Origin: Agrostemma githago
Taxonomy: Eukaryota; Streptophyta; Magnoliopsida; Caryophyllales; Caryophyllaceae
DNA: 64,000 bases
NCBI GenBank assembly: GCA_958450325.1
Contig: OY288257.1
Coordinates: 32,816,771 to 32,880,770 of the forward strand
Direction of reading: 5' to 3'
Shown: positions 16,715 to 29,733 of the stretch, one piece after another
Numbering within the stretch: position 1 is the stretch's first letter
Layout of the letters: each line of letters begins with the position of its first letter
Made by a program: the position numbers and the translations under genes
The notes under the pieces: model-generated
What the model was told of the DNA's origin: nothing
What the model saw: only the letters and a program-made list of their open reading frames with translations
Database searches by the model: none

Positions 16715-16810
16715 AATACTCCAATTCAATGTATTATTCTGGGATTTACCATAATTAGTATTATTATTGGAACACGCCTAATAGTCGGTATTATTGCTAT
16801 TAAATAACCC
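16715..16810 (-). repeat. Pack-MULE right TIR
   Basis: Reverse complement of 15903-15998 with a few substitutions. It ends GCTATTAAATAACCC followed by (TA)n. Confidence 0.9.
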
Positions 16811-17016
16811 TATATATATATATAAAATACACACACACACACTTAAGAACTCAATATATACAGTAAAATAATTGTTATATACACTCAAATGGTTATTATG
16901 TACACCAATTAATCAACATATATAAATATACACCGGAATAACCTAAAACAATGAAACATACATCAAAATATCTGTTATATAAACTAAAAAACTCATTATA
17001 TACGCTATTAAACTCA

Positions 17017-17063
<47 letters not shown>
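16811..17063. repeat. (TA)n and GTATATAAC words, inner end of right arm
   Basis: Mirror of 10416-10640. The CACACACAC run matches GTGTGTGTGTG at about 10617. High-identity pairing with the left arm ends next to the Pack-MULE. Confidence 0.85.
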
Positions 17064-17067
<4 letters not shown>

Positions 17068-17304
17068 GGATCAAGTGAGTCCCTTTTTCTTTTTTTGAGT
17101 CCATGAGTCCTATTCTTAGCCATTGATCTAAACAAGATGAATGGTTGAGATTACATATGCTAATTAAGGTAGCAACTATCAAATTTTGGAAAAAAAATAA
17201 AAAAATCCTCTTCCTCCCTAGATTAGCGTCAACTGCAACCTTCTCTCTCATCTCATTTATTTTTTTTGCATTCAAACGCCCGCTTAAGAAAACCCTTCAT
17301 CTTC

Positions 17305-17575
17305 ATCTCTTCTCTCATCTCGCTCAATTTTTTCGCTCAACTCAAGCACAGCCTTACACTCAAACGCTCAACTCAAACTCAATCGCTCAACCTCAACTTC
17401 AACTTCAACTTTTGCGCTCAACTTAGGCATACCCGAGCACTCAATCCTTCAACTCGCACTCAATCCTTCAACTCAACTCAATCCCTCGCTCAACTCTAGG
17501 ATTCTCGAGCACTCGCTCAACTGAACTCTGTCGCTCAACTCAATTCAATCGTTGTCCTCAACTCGAGCAAGTTTA
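17305..17575 (+). repeat. CTCAACTCAATCGC word repeats, right arm
   Basis: Mirror of 9905-10175. Frames at 17145-17426 and 17266-17499 translate these words and are not supported as proteins. Confidence 0.7.
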
Positions 17576-17759
17576 TTATTTTACTGAAGATCTAGGTTTT
17601 GTTTACATCTGTGTTATATTTCATTACCTCTTTCGCTAATTATTGATTCATTAATTTTGCTGCGTCTGTGCCATATAATTAATTTTTTTCATTGAAGACT
17701 GTTTTGCTATCTGGGTTTTCATCTGTTTCGTGTAAATGAATTCAACTACAGACGAACAT

Positions 17760-19321
17760 ATATCGAATGTTACTTTAATGCACATACGCTGTTACTGTAA
17801 TAAACTTGATGTGTTACTGTAAGGGGTGCTTCGTTACTGTGTTTGATGTACGGTGTTATTTCAAAGACAACCATGTGTTACTGTAATGCATAAGAGGTGT
17901 TACTTTAACTCTCATCTTCGTGATACTTCGAATCCTTGTAAAACCTCAATTGTGTACATTTGTTACTCTAATCTGCTTCTTATGTTACTCCACACTTCTA
18001 TTGGCAGACAGGAACACTGTGCGATCGCAATTGTTGGAAAACGTAGCCAAGTATGAGAACACTAGACAAAAAATCATCGACGGTCCCAAGAGCAAGCCAA
18101 CAAAGGGCCGAAAAAAATAGCGTGTTTACTAAATCATGTCATCTCTTTTGTAACTACGATTTAATGGTCTCTATTCTTTAGTTACCTGTCTAATTACATT
18201 GGTATTTTGACTATCACCAATACATTGAAGCTGTGAAACTCTGTTACAATGACCAGATGCACCTGTTACTCTAATTCACTGTTGGTGTTACTATGGGGAT
18301 TATTGAAATTAACACAATTTTCTTTGGTCTCACAATCTGTGTGTTACACCGAAGCACTGTGTGTGTTACTTTAATGAACAAATTATGTTACTTTAAGTGA
18401 TTAATGTCGTTAGTACAATGATATTGCAATCACCAATATTGGTACTCTTTCAATGAATGAACAACACTGCTGTCCTCAGTTACTACAATGCATTTTTTCT
18501 GTTACTGTAACAAATTAATAGTGTTACTTCAACGCACATGAGATGTTACTCCAACCAAAAACACATTTATTAAATAAATATAGTGTTAATTGCAAAAATG
18601 TGTACAACATTAGTTTTTCGTGTAAACCATGAAAAAAGAAAAAAATTCGTGTAATGTCAAAGAACACGAGTATTATCAAAACACTTGTTCATCCTCGTCT
18701 TCCTCTGTGTCTTCTTCAGTACGGAGTGAAAACCTCACCCACATCTCTTGCACCATTCCTGTGCATTCGGCTCTTTACCAATGCTTCCTGCCAAAAATTA
18801 AGAAAAGTCAGGCCCATGGGCATAAGTGTTACTGTAACTCCTAAGTTGCGTTACTTTAACTCTAAAAAGATGTTACTCCAACGTCAGCGCCAAAAACCCT
18901 TTTTTAGTGTTACATTTTTGTGTTACTCTAATTAAAATTAGGTATTACTGTAATTCATTACTTGTGTTACTTCAATGCCATGTATGCTTCAACATAAAGC
19001 AAAACAATAATATCGGTGAAACAATAATATCAATGAACCATAATATTAATCCATAATTAATCAAACGAATTAAATTCCACCTTTTCCAGTGTTGTCTTGT
19101 GCGTTCGCATCTCTGGCGCAACTACCTGCACAAAATCAAACAGCGTTACATCAATGCAAATAATGTGTTACTGTAATTCATAAGTGGTGTTACCCTAACG
19201 TGTACAATACGTTACTCTAGCATATCATAAAAACCCTTTTCCTGAACGTTCATTTGTGTTACTGTAATTGCAATAAAGTGTTACTTTAACTCAGAAGGCA
19301 TGTTACTTCAACGACGAATCT
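17760..19321 (-). repeat. GTAACAC word array in E2, right arm
   Basis: The same array as 8160-9720, here read as GTGTTACTGTAA and GTGTTACTTTAA on the plus strand, with near-identical spacing. Confidence 0.9.
18008..18120 (+). pseudogene. C-terminal exon with KPTKGRKK tail, right arm
   Basis: Follows TTCTATTGGCAG and ends GGCCGAAAAAAATAG. Identical in protein to the 9360-9472 copy over the exon. The region upstream is the CTCAACTC leader and word array, so no complete gene is present. Confidence 0.45.
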
Positions 19322-19730
19322 GCGTTAACTGAAATCAAAAAAATAGAATCAATGGATATCAGGGAAAATCTTAATAAAAAGCATAAAGACCTGTAATCTA
19401 TAGAGATCGAGATATCAAAATACCATTGATACGAATATCAAATCAATGTGATATCAAAACGCAATGACATCAAAAAAACGCAAATTGATACGAAACTGTG
19501 ATACGAAATGACCATGAAAGCACTATAAACATGAAGATCGACGTAAAAAAAAACGCAATTCGACATGATAAAACATTGATATGAAAACGCAAATTGAAAG
19601 CAATATGACTATTGAAATCCATGAAGAAAAAACGAATAAAAACGTGAATGAAACACTGAAACTCACCATTGTTATACTCGATTAGTTGCTTATCAACCGT
19701 TGAAGACGATGATGCGGTCATTGAATCCAT
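18704..19730 (-). pseudogene. FAR1-like N-terminal gene, frameshifted, right arm
   Basis: Mirror of 7751-8777. Exon 1 is 19730-19667, exon 2 19125-19081, exon 3 starts 18787. The extra base in exon 3 (CATCTCTTGCACCATTCC) and the acidic GAAGAAGAC replacement are both present, so the gene was already dead when the locus was duplicated. Confidence 0.65.
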
Positions 19731-19925
19731 TGTAGCAGAATTTCTTGTTCAAAATCGATGAATGAGCGTGAATGAATCAGAGTTTTTTTTTTAGGAACGT
19801 AAATCTTCCTCTTTGTTTTTCTTTTTTTTTAAATGGATGCATCTTGTCCATCCATTCTCATCCCATCCAATGGATGAGATGAGGACTTAGGGACTCACAA
19901 AGAGTAAAGAACTCATAAGAGCCTT

Positions 19926-19926
19926 A

Positions 19927-19975
<49 letters not shown>

Positions 19976-19994
19976 ATAAAGGACTCATAAGAGC

Positions 19995-20060
<66 letters not shown>
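19926..20060. repeat. Microsatellites with duplicated E2 terminus, right arm
   Basis: (TC)n(TA)n, then TAATAAAGGACTCATAAGAG, then a second (TC)n(TA)n. It mirrors 7405-7555 with different tract lengths. Confidence 0.85.
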
Positions 20061-20066
<6 letters not shown>

Positions 20067-20290
20067 GGGATCAAGGGAGTTTGGTGAGGATTGGGAAGTT
20101 GGGAAGTTGTGTTGTTGACCCTTGATCTTGGGTTGAATGGATGGCTTAGATGGATGATGTAAAAAAAAAGAAAAAAGAGAGAAAGGAGTGTCAGTAAACT
20201 GACACAGTAGTGGAGAGAGAAAAGCAAAACTCCCCTCAATCAAACTCTCACTTCTTACAATTACTCTCACTCCTTACCATTTGATATTCT

Positions 20291-20630
20291 CTCTTCTTCA
20301 TCTTCATTTAATCGAACAAAAAAAGCTCTCGCATCTCCATCTTCATTTAATCAAACAAAAAAAAGCATCATCATCTTCAATTTGATGTTCTCTCATCGTC
20401 ATCTTCATCAATCGAAAAAAAAAGCATCGTCATCTTCAAGATCCATTCATTCATTCAACAAAAAGAAAACATCTTCATCTTCAAAATTCATTCATTCTAC
20501 AAAAATAAGTTTCTTAGCTTCATCTTCAATCTTCATTTATCCAACAAAAAATAAGAACATCTTCATCTTCAAGCTTGATGAATGACGGAAGTTTGATGAA
20601 CATCTTCATCTTCATCCTATCATCATCTTC
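20291..20630 (-). repeat. CATCTTCATCTTC imperfect tandem array, right arm
   Basis: Mirror of 6836-7175. The Ser/Lys-rich frame at 20382-20585 is a translation of the repeat. Confidence 0.75.
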
Positions 20631-21794
20631 ATAATGCGTAATGTTCTTGTAAAATTGCAAGGTCACACACTTTCAGTTTTATAGTCACACTCATTATGCT
20701 GTATAGTCACACTCATGATGTTGTAGAATCACGCAGCTGTACACTCATTGTAGTCACATATTCAGTTGTATAGTCACACTCATTATGTTGTATAGTCACA
20801 CTCGCTAAGTTGTAGAATCACGCAGTTGTAGAATACCTTGGGAGTAAGGTATCATTCGTTTAATCATCTTCATCTTCATGCTTGTTTTATTTTTCATACC
20901 TTCTTTTTGTTCGGTATTTATAAAATTATTCATCTTCATTATCCAAAAAAAATGAAAGTTGAATATGGATGAATGGACGACTGTGACTTTCCTCAGTAAC
21001 GACATTCTAAAAAAACGAAAGTATTAATCACATACAAAAGTATTTAAACATTCATTAAATGTTCAACCTCCATTAATGTTGGTTTTTTTATAGTTGATTT
21101 CATGTTTGTAAGACGCATTTAAAAATTCGGAAAATTAATATATGTTCTAGTTAGAAATATTATTTTGATTGACTGTAAAAACATTTTAATTAAAAAAAAT
21201 AACAACTCATTTTGTGCGTAATGTTCTTTCAAAATTGTAAGGTCACACACTTTCAGTTGTATAGTCACACTCTTTATATTGTATAGTCACACTCTTTATG
21301 TTGACGTTTGACATTACACACAAAATGAGTGTGATTCTTCAACATAATGAGTATGATTTTACAACATAATGAGTGTGATTCTACTGCATGACAAGTGTGA
21401 CTATACAAAAAGAAAAACTAAAATCTGTCCCGGTTATACAATATTATGAGTGTGACTATACAACATAGGGAGTGTGACTATACAACAAGGCAAATGTGAC
21501 TATACAACATAGCGAGTGTGACTATACAACAAGGCGAATGTGACTATACAAATACGACCACTTTTGGCTACAAACCAATGGGTGCACAGCTCCGTGGTTT
21601 TAATTTTTAAAGGTGGAAGGATAAGTGATTTTGCTATAGACCTCGCGTGATTAATTATGAAACCAGAAAATAGCGATGAAAATATATTTACATTGGACAA
21701 AGTCCATCCTTTACATATAGTACGTCAAACATAAAAACATTCTAACCCACCAAACATCATTTACACATAGTACGTTCATCCTAAAGCAAACATT

Positions 21795-21947
21795 TTATCT
21801 CACATAAACACACAAGAGCTTAACGATGGTCTCCGGTACGTGCGCAACAATACATTGTCCAATTACGTGGTCGGTCGCTGTATCTTCCACGGCCTTCTTC
21901 TTCCCACCGCCCCTTTTACCAACATTCCTCTTTCCACCAACTATTTC
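21795..21947 (-). CDS. Exon-like fragment, Gly/Lys-rich (copy 2, right arm)
   Basis: Mirror of 5519-5671; GAGCTTAACGATGG changes Ile to Val near the end of the frame. The acceptor TTTTGTTGCAG is intact here, where the left arm has GTTCCAG. Confidence 0.4.
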   Translation of the reverse strand, partial: EIVGGKRNVGKRGGGKKKAVEDTATDHVIGQCIVAHVPETIVKLLCVYVR

Positions 21948-22471
21948 GCTGCAACAAAATACATAATCAATCTAAATCACACAACACAACTGAATATGTG
22001 ACTACAATGACTCTACAATTGCATGATTGTACAGCATAATGGGTGTGACTATACAACTTTAACTGTGTGACTATACAACATACACTGTGTGATCCTACAA
22101 CATAACGAGTATGACTATACAACTTCAACTGTGTGACTATACAACATAATCTCTGTGACTATACCACTAAATTATACTCGTACTTATTTATACTTCAATC
22201 ATCATTAGCAAAGATGATTACATACACTAATCACTGCAAGAATTTATGTGATTCTACAATATAATGAGTGTGACTATACAATATAATGAGTGTGACTATA
22301 CAACCTAAAGTGTGTGACTACAAAACTGAAACCGTAAAATGGAAAATAAAAGCCATACAATCAATTATTCTTCAATCATCATTAGCAAAGTCACATTCAT
22401 AATTAGAAAGATGATTATACATACGATTCAGAACAAATTATTTAAACATTCATTAAATATTCAACCGTCAT

Positions 22472-22603
22472 TCATTCATATTCAACCTTCATTTTAATCT
22501 TCGCAACAATACATTGTCCAGTTACGTGGTCGATCGCTGTATCTTCCACGACCTTTTTCTTCTCACCGCCCCTTTTACCAAAATTTCTCTTTCCACCAAT
22601 CAT
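22472..22603 (-). pseudogene. Exon-like fragment, Gly/Lys-rich (copy 1, right arm)
   Basis: Mirror of 4863-4994, with small changes (GAAAAAGGTCGTGG versus GAAGAAGGTCGTGG). It runs into array sequence as in the left arm. Confidence 0.4.
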
Positions 22604-23633
22604 TTCGCTGCAACAAAACACACAATCAATCTAAATGACATATACAACTGAATATGTGACTACAATGATTGTACAACTGCATGATTGTACAGCATAATGA
22701 GTGTGACTATACAACTTTAACTGTGTGACTATACAACATAAACGGTGTGATCCTACAATATAATGACTGTGATCCTACAGCATAACGAGTATGACTATAC
22801 AACTTCAACTGTGTGACTATACACCATAATCTATGTGACTATACAACTAAATTATAACATTCATTAAATATTCAACCATCATTCATTCATATTCAACCTT
22901 CATTTTAATCCATATTTAATCTTCATTTTTTTTGGATAATGAAGATGAATAATTTTATAAATACAAAAAGAAAGGTATGAAAAGTAAAACAAGCATGAAG
23001 ATGAAGATGAAGATGATTAAACGCATGATACCTTAATCCCAAGGTATTCTACAGCTGAGTGATTCTACAACATAAAGAGTGTGACTATACAGCATAATGA
23101 TTGTGACTATACAACTGAATATGTGACTACAATGAGTGTACAGCTGCGTGATTCTACAACATAATGAGGGTGATTATACAACTGAAAGTGTGTGGTCTTG
23201 CAATTCTGTAAGAACATTACGCACTAAATAACTTGTTCATCTTCATCTTCAACATTCCTTCATCCCACAAAAAAAGAACAACTTCATCTTAAAGATGAAG
23301 TTGTTCTTATTTTTTTTGTGAATAATAAAGATGAATAATTTTATAAATACAAAAAAAAAGATATGAAAAATAAAAAGAAGCATGAAAATGAAGATGAAAA
23401 TGAAGCATGAAAATGAAGATGAAGTTGAAAATGAGGGGATTGGGAAGTGTATGAGGGAAGTGATGTAGGGATTGATTTGGGTGAGGGGATGTTTCCCTCT
23501 CTCCACTTTTGCTGTGTCAGTTTATTGTCTTTTTTTTTAATAATTGAACCGCATCCATCCACCATCCATCTTAGGATGAATGGATGGAGGGGATCAACAC
23601 TAAGCAACTATCCAAAAGTTACAAACTCCCCTG

Positions 23634-23782
<149 letters not shown>

Positions 23783-24222
23783 TTAAGAACTCTATATATA
23801 AAATAAAATAGTTATTGTTATGTACACTCAAATGGTTACTATGTAACACAATTAATCAACATATATATACTAAAATAATTGTCATATGTAATTAATTATT
23901 TGATATAGTAGAATTGTTATATATCCTAAAACAGTTATTATGTACACTAAAATTATTTTGATATACACAAATTTTATTTTAATATTAAAAGAATGATTTT
24001 TTTCGGGATTTATTTTTTTGGGAAAAAATAATGTCCGGCAAAAAATGTTTTTTGGGGGAAAAAATGTGTTAATTTTTTTGGAAAAAAAAAATCAATTTGT
24101 TTTTTCGGAATTTTTTTCTTTTTTCAGGAAAAAAAATTTGTATTTCTTTGAAAAAAAAAATTCCAAAAATTAATGATTTTTTTCCCCGGGAAAAATAATT
24201 GAGGAACAAAATTTTATGTATA

Positions 24223-24257
<35 letters not shown>

Positions 24258-24315
24258 TATATTTAATATGTATATATATATATATATATATAGGATCCTT
24301 TGTGGCAGCCCAACT

Positions 24316-25646
<1,331 letters not shown>

Positions 25647-26170
25647 ACTGATTGCATCTTACATACAAAAAAAGTAGTGTACTACCTCTTCACTCATTCC
25701 TCTCATCTATCATGAGAGTAAAAGAAAAGTCAAAGCAACAAATTGCTGGAAGATGTCATTAGGCTTGTTATATCATTCTCTGAATTTAGGAATACACTTT
25801 ATTTACACAAAATTGGGCATATCATAAAATTAGGGTTCTTAATTTTGTGATGTTCGTTCAATTTGAAACTCATTAAGTCAGGTTTTACTCTAACTGTCGA
25901 TCTTGTGCATTTCATGAAATTAAATTTGTTATATATCATTCAAATAGGGAATTTCATAGTTATTAGCCTATAAATTTTAGAATTTTGTGAACTTAGGGTC
26001 TCAGTTCATAAAATCAGTAATACGTTTCATTGAAATTGTGAATTTTTTTTTTTTTAAGATTGTAAGGGATTTCAGGGGCACGAAAATATATTTGTCAAAA
26101 ATAGAACTGCCAATGAAAGTTCTTCCCATAAGAGTTGAAGACATGTAAGAGCTACTAGTACTTAATAAAA
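25647..26170. other. AT-rich stretch without recognisable gene, right arm
   Basis: Mirror of 1350-1870. No ORF of note. Confidence 0.6.
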
Positions 26171-26180
26171 ACAAAAAATA

Positions 26181-26745
26181 TTAAAAAAGGGGTACGCTAA
26201 AAGTGAAAAAGGATACGCTAAAAGTGAAAAAGTGTGCGCTATAATTAAAAAAGGGTACGCTAAAATAGAAATTGAAATAGAGTACGCTAAAATAGAAATT
26301 GAAAAAGGGTGCGATAAAATTGAAATTGAAAAAGGGTACGCTAAAATTTTAAAAGAAAAAAGAGTACGCTAAAATAGAAAAAAGTGTACGATAAAACAGA
26401 AAAATGGTACGCTAAAATAAAATAAAAAAGATACGCTAAAATTGAAATTTAAAAAAAAAAAAAAGGTACGCTAAAATTGAGATTGAAAAAGAGTACGCTA
26501 AATGTGAAAAAGAGTACGCTAAATGTGAAAAAGGATACGCTAAAATTAAAAAAAAGGGTACGCTAAATGTGAAAAAGGGTACGCTAAAATTTAAAAAGGG
26601 TACACTAAAATTGAAATAGGGTACACTAAAATTGGAAGAGGGTACCATAATTAATAAAAAGGTACCATAAAATTACAAAAACGTATTCTAAAATTTAAAA
26701 AGGGTACAACAATATTGTCAAAGAGTACACTAAAATAGAACCAAA
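26181..26745 (-). repeat. GGGTACGCTAAAA word array, right arm
   Basis: Mirror of 773-1335, with one TTAAATTT/A-run expansion near 26450 and small differences in copy order. Confidence 0.85.
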
Positions 26746-26881
26746 ATTGAAGTCAAAAATAATTAAACAAAGGGTTTTCAATTAGACTTCTTGATTCACG
26801 ACAATGCCAAAATCTAATTCTAATATTGTTGGTTCTGGTTCTTCTCAAAGAAAAAATCAACCGGAAGCAATTTTCTCCTTT

Positions 26882-26998
26882 CTATAGCAACCCGAAACTA
26901 CCTTTGTGCACCTTCATGGAAGGTGCATCATAAAATATCAATTCATCTCGCTTTCTTTTGTTTGATCCACTACCTACAACGGTACTTTTAACCTTCAT
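26882..26998 (-). CDS. Small basic exon-like ORF (38 aa), right arm
   Basis: Mirror of 519-635, still open after one Leu to Phe change. Acceptor TTTGCTCACAG on the minus strand. Confidence 0.4.
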   Translation of the reverse strand: MKVKSTVVGSGSNKRKRDELIFYDAPSMKVHKGSFGLL

Positions 26999-27187
26999 GC
27001 CTGTGAGCAAAAAAATGAAACAAAATAATTAAGATATGAAGCTACTACCAACTAAATTAGGGAAAAAGTCCATTTCGAAAGCGGCTAGTACACAGCCTCA
27101 AGATGAGATCGTCCAATATAAGACCGAACAAAAGCCGACATAACCTCGAGTGTTCAATCATATCATGCTTGTTATAGGTAAGAACAT

Positions 27188-27508
27188 GTGTATCTTAGAT
27201 ACGAGACTATAATGTCGGAATATGATATATCTCGCAAACTTGAGGACATATCAGTATCTATCTACGAGATGCATTTCAATGTCGATTTCGGTACATACCC
27301 AGAGCTTTCAACGCTATCTTCATTGGTTTGCTCGAAGTTAGCATTTAGGAGAATATACCCTACAGTCTACAGCCCAACTTCACAATTGAACATTTATCGA
27401 GGTATTTTACAGCTACAATTGAACAATTTCACAGCCCAATTTCACAATCGAGGTATTTCACAATTTCACAGCTACACGAGGTATTTTACGGCCCAATTTC
27501 ACAATTGA
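27188..27508 (+). CDS. Hypothetical 106-aa ORF, right-arm copy
   Basis: Mirror of 8-328, same length. A GTAAGAACATG sequence immediately upstream could be a donor or simply the start context. No recognised domain. Confidence 0.25.
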   Translation: MYLRYETIMSEYDISRKLEDISVSIYEMHFNVDFGTYPELSTLSSLVCSKLAFRRIYPTVYSPTSQLNIYRGILQLQLNNFTAQFHNRGISQFHSYTRYFTAQFHN

Positions 27509-27670
27509 ACAATTTCACAATTTTACAGTCTATAATATATACCCTACAGTCTACCGCTTTCAACGCCGTCTTTCAGTACAATTACCGAGGTATTCAACAA
27601 TGATTCATACCGTACACTAAAACCCCAATTTCACATACTTGAACATATAATTTCACAATTGAACCCTAAA
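27370..27670. repeat. CAATTTCACA word repeats, right arm
   Basis: CCCAATTTCACAATTGAAC and GAGGTATTT words. The cluster continues past 27516, where the left arm is no longer in the window. Confidence 0.7.
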
Positions 27671-27950
27671 AACAAGTTAAATTCAGAAATTAGGGTTGAA
27701 GAAAGTGTAAAATCGTTATAATCATAATAATCTGACCTAATTAATTCCGTATTTATGAGAATCGAATAATTCATCGATCAACCCTAATTAATTTAGTTTA
27801 GTGAGATGATAAATTGCCTGATGATGATGATAAGTTGACGATAAATTGCAAGAACCAAACGATTGAATTGTTGGAATACCGGGAAATTAAGGCGAGGAAA
27901 TGGAGAAATGGCGAAGATGATCGAAATGGCGAAAGGGAGATGAACTGGGT
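27517..27950. other. Right flank of the palindrome
   Basis: Holds the last CAATTTCACA words, GGTTGAAGAAAGTG, and a minus-strand reading with low-complexity Ile/Phe-rich peptides. It reads like the untranslated end of a further element. Its left-arm partner lies before the window. Confidence 0.4.
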
Positions 27951-28497
27951 TTAGTTGGATGAACAAATGGAGAGAGGAATTAGAGGGGTGAGAGTTATCA
28001 CACAAACCAGAAAGAAAAAAAATGACTCAGACAAAGCAAAATGAATCAAATCTTGATGATGCCCAAGGGGTGGGGCATCATATTGTTGGAAATGAGGTTG
28101 AGATGATTGGTAGTATTGTGGGTTTTGGTGCTCATAATGTGGTTGAGGTGAAGGGTAATATGGTGGGTTTTGGGGAAATTGGCTTCCATGTGAAGAAACA
28201 TGATGAAACATGGTGGGTTCATAATGATAGCTTGAGTAATAGCCACAATGATCATAGGATTGATAAGCATTCACTTGTTGGAAGCCGTTTCCATGTCCTT
28301 GAAACTTGTACCCACGGATTATCTTGATTACTCCATGAAGCTTGATAGTAGTTAGGAGACGTCATGGCATATTCTTGATTCATAGAGGGAGAAGAGTAAT
28401 TTATGGTGGCTTCTATAGATGGGGAGTATTGTATGTTCATTTTGACCTTAAGCTTGTACCTCGCATGTAAGACGTCGTCGGGTTGAACTTGACACAT
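27951..28497 (-). pseudogene. Tyr/Gln/Pro/His-rich ORF, frameshifted
   Basis: Two overlapping minus-strand frames form one reading. The first (28497-28252) contains MCQVQPDDVLHARYKLK, SPSMNQEYAMTSPNYYQASW and SNQDNPW. The second (28274-27951) continues NAYQSYDHCGYYSSYHYEP, then PYYPSPQPHYEHQNPQYYQS and PHFQQYDAPPLGHHQDL. A frame change near 28300 separates them. The composition suggests an intrinsically disordered protein such as a retroelement gag-like C-terminus or a prion-like domain, but I recognise no domain. The C-terminal hydrophobic run (FFFFLVCVITL) is probably translated non-coding flank. Confidence 0.4.
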
Positions 28498-28499
28498 TT

Positions 28500-29127
28500 G
28501 GTGTTCCAGGAGGGGTGTGCATATTTACTTAAGTTAGGACCTCGCATTGATAAGTCGCCGTCCTATTATGGTTGAGTAGCCTAGTTAGAGATAGAGGTTT
28601 GATTTGTTTGAAGTACGTTCTCGAAGCTAGTTTTTACTATTCTCCTAGCTAGTGAAAGTTTATTCTGTTGCACTGATTCATATCCATAGCGCCGTTATTA
28701 TTATTGGTTGATATTGACTTGCAAGTTGGCAATCATTTTGAATTATTTTACTTTAGAGTTTTAAACATTTTCCATTTTCAATTATTTTGATATAATAGTC
28801 ATTATGCTTTATTGTCATGTAACATGGCTAGGAGAACGTCATCGTTACTCCCCACAGAATTGTGGTTGTTATATTTATAATATGACAGGTATTTTGCTGC
28901 TGGGTCTTGGGAGTGAGCTAGCGAGTAGCACATGAATCCTACTCTACTTCATTTATATTAATTTTTGGATTGTTAAACCCATTTGGAGAATTTTTATTTT
29001 TAGTCATTTTGTGAAAAATGGCATTTGGATTGACTGACCATTCTTTTTGTAAAATTTAGAACACAAGTGTGTTTTAATCCCAAATCTACAGTGTTTCCGT
29101 CGCCACTGTATTGCGTAGGGGATTACA
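28500..29127 (+). mobile_element. 3' part of a left LTR (degenerate non-autonomous LTR element)
   Basis: The segment ends GCGTAGGGGATTACA immediately before a primer-binding-site-like sequence, as LTRs ending in CA do. The 5' boundary is not defined; the sequence from about 28500 has no ORF. It is not homologous to the array monomers because those derive from the other (5') end of the LTR. Confidence 0.5.
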
Positions 29128-29129
29128 GT

Positions 29130-29141
29130 TGCTATCAGAGC
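29130..29141 (+). other. Primer binding site, tRNA-iMet type
   Basis: TGCTATCAGAGC differs at one base from TGGTATCAGAGC, the usual plant retroelement primer site complementary to initiator tRNA-Met. It is two bases after the LTR end. Confidence 0.65.
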
Positions 29142-29733
29142 ATCGTTGCTCCCGACGCTTACGTACATTTGATTTTAGGAAAAACACCAGTAAATGATTT
29201 GAACATTAATGAAAGATTAGTGAGAGATGGGTAGAAACCAAATTAAGGACCTAAATGTTAGGCTTACATGTTCTTGTAACTCAATAATTAGCATTGAATA
29301 TTTGTTTTATATGCCCTAGAAAAAGATGAGTGGACAAGACGTGGACATGATACTGCTCCACATTGGGACAAGACCTACTAAGCACTCTCCACATCTGCTG
29401 ACTCGAGTAGAAAACTTGGTCTACAAGGAAGATATAATGGTGACTCTCCATCTTAGATTCAGTTTGCTTATGCTACAGGCTAGATGAGCAAGAGTAGATT
29501 CTGGTTCCATAATAGTGCAGTAGACTCATATGTGATCTCACTTTGGATCCAGATGTGGTGACCCAAGACTAGTGTGTCATTCCTCTACAAGAAGATTGAG
29601 AAAACGTCATTGAGTTCCTGTGTGAACTCTGGAGGTTAGAAAATTCTCTTCTAGTTCAAGACCTTAGTAGTCTAGGATCATTGATTATTTTCTTCCAACC
29701 TCAGCTTCTTCCCAATTCTTCTCTTACAAATTC

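Larger units (their letters stand above)
15903..16810. mobile_element. 908-bp Pack-MULE-like element with 96-bp TIRs
   Basis: The termini start GGGTTATTTAATAGCAATAA. The left TIR (15903-15998) and right TIR (16715-16810) are near-perfect inverted copies with differences such as ACTAACTATTGGG versus ACCGACTATTAGG. Both continue through GCGTGTTCCAATAATAATAC and CCCAGAATAATACAT to TTGGAGTATT. Next inside come short GGTAATGG / ACCGGTT segments, then a fragment of a receptor kinase gene. About 100-bp TIRs, no transposase and a host gene fragment are the signature of a Pack-MULE. A 9-11 bp target duplication would be expected but falls in TA repeats. It is absent from the equivalent point of the left arm (about 10640-10690). 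Confidence 0.75.
17064..19925. mobile_element. E2, right-arm copy
   Basis: Reverse-complement copy of 7554-10416 with the same termini (GGATCAAGTGAGTCCC at 17069 and GAACTCATAAGAGCC at 19908), both pseudogenes and the word array. The leader word cluster has small differences (CAACCTCAACTT versus CAACTTCAACTT). Confidence 0.65.
20636..23216. repeat. GTATAGTCACAC word array in E1, right arm
   Basis: Mirror of 4250-6830, with the orientation flip at about 21310. Confidence 0.9.
20061..23637. mobile_element. E1, right-arm copy
   Basis: Reverse-complement copy of 3828-7402 with GGGATCAAGGGAG at 20067 and CTCCCCTGATCC at 23625-23637. It retains the hairpin, exon fragments and GTATAGTCACAC array. 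Confidence 0.75.

Noticed and set aside
28022..28327. 101-codon plus-strand frame
   Set aside because: It is antisense to the Tyr/Gln/Pro-rich reading and is made of Val/Gly/His runs complementary to it.
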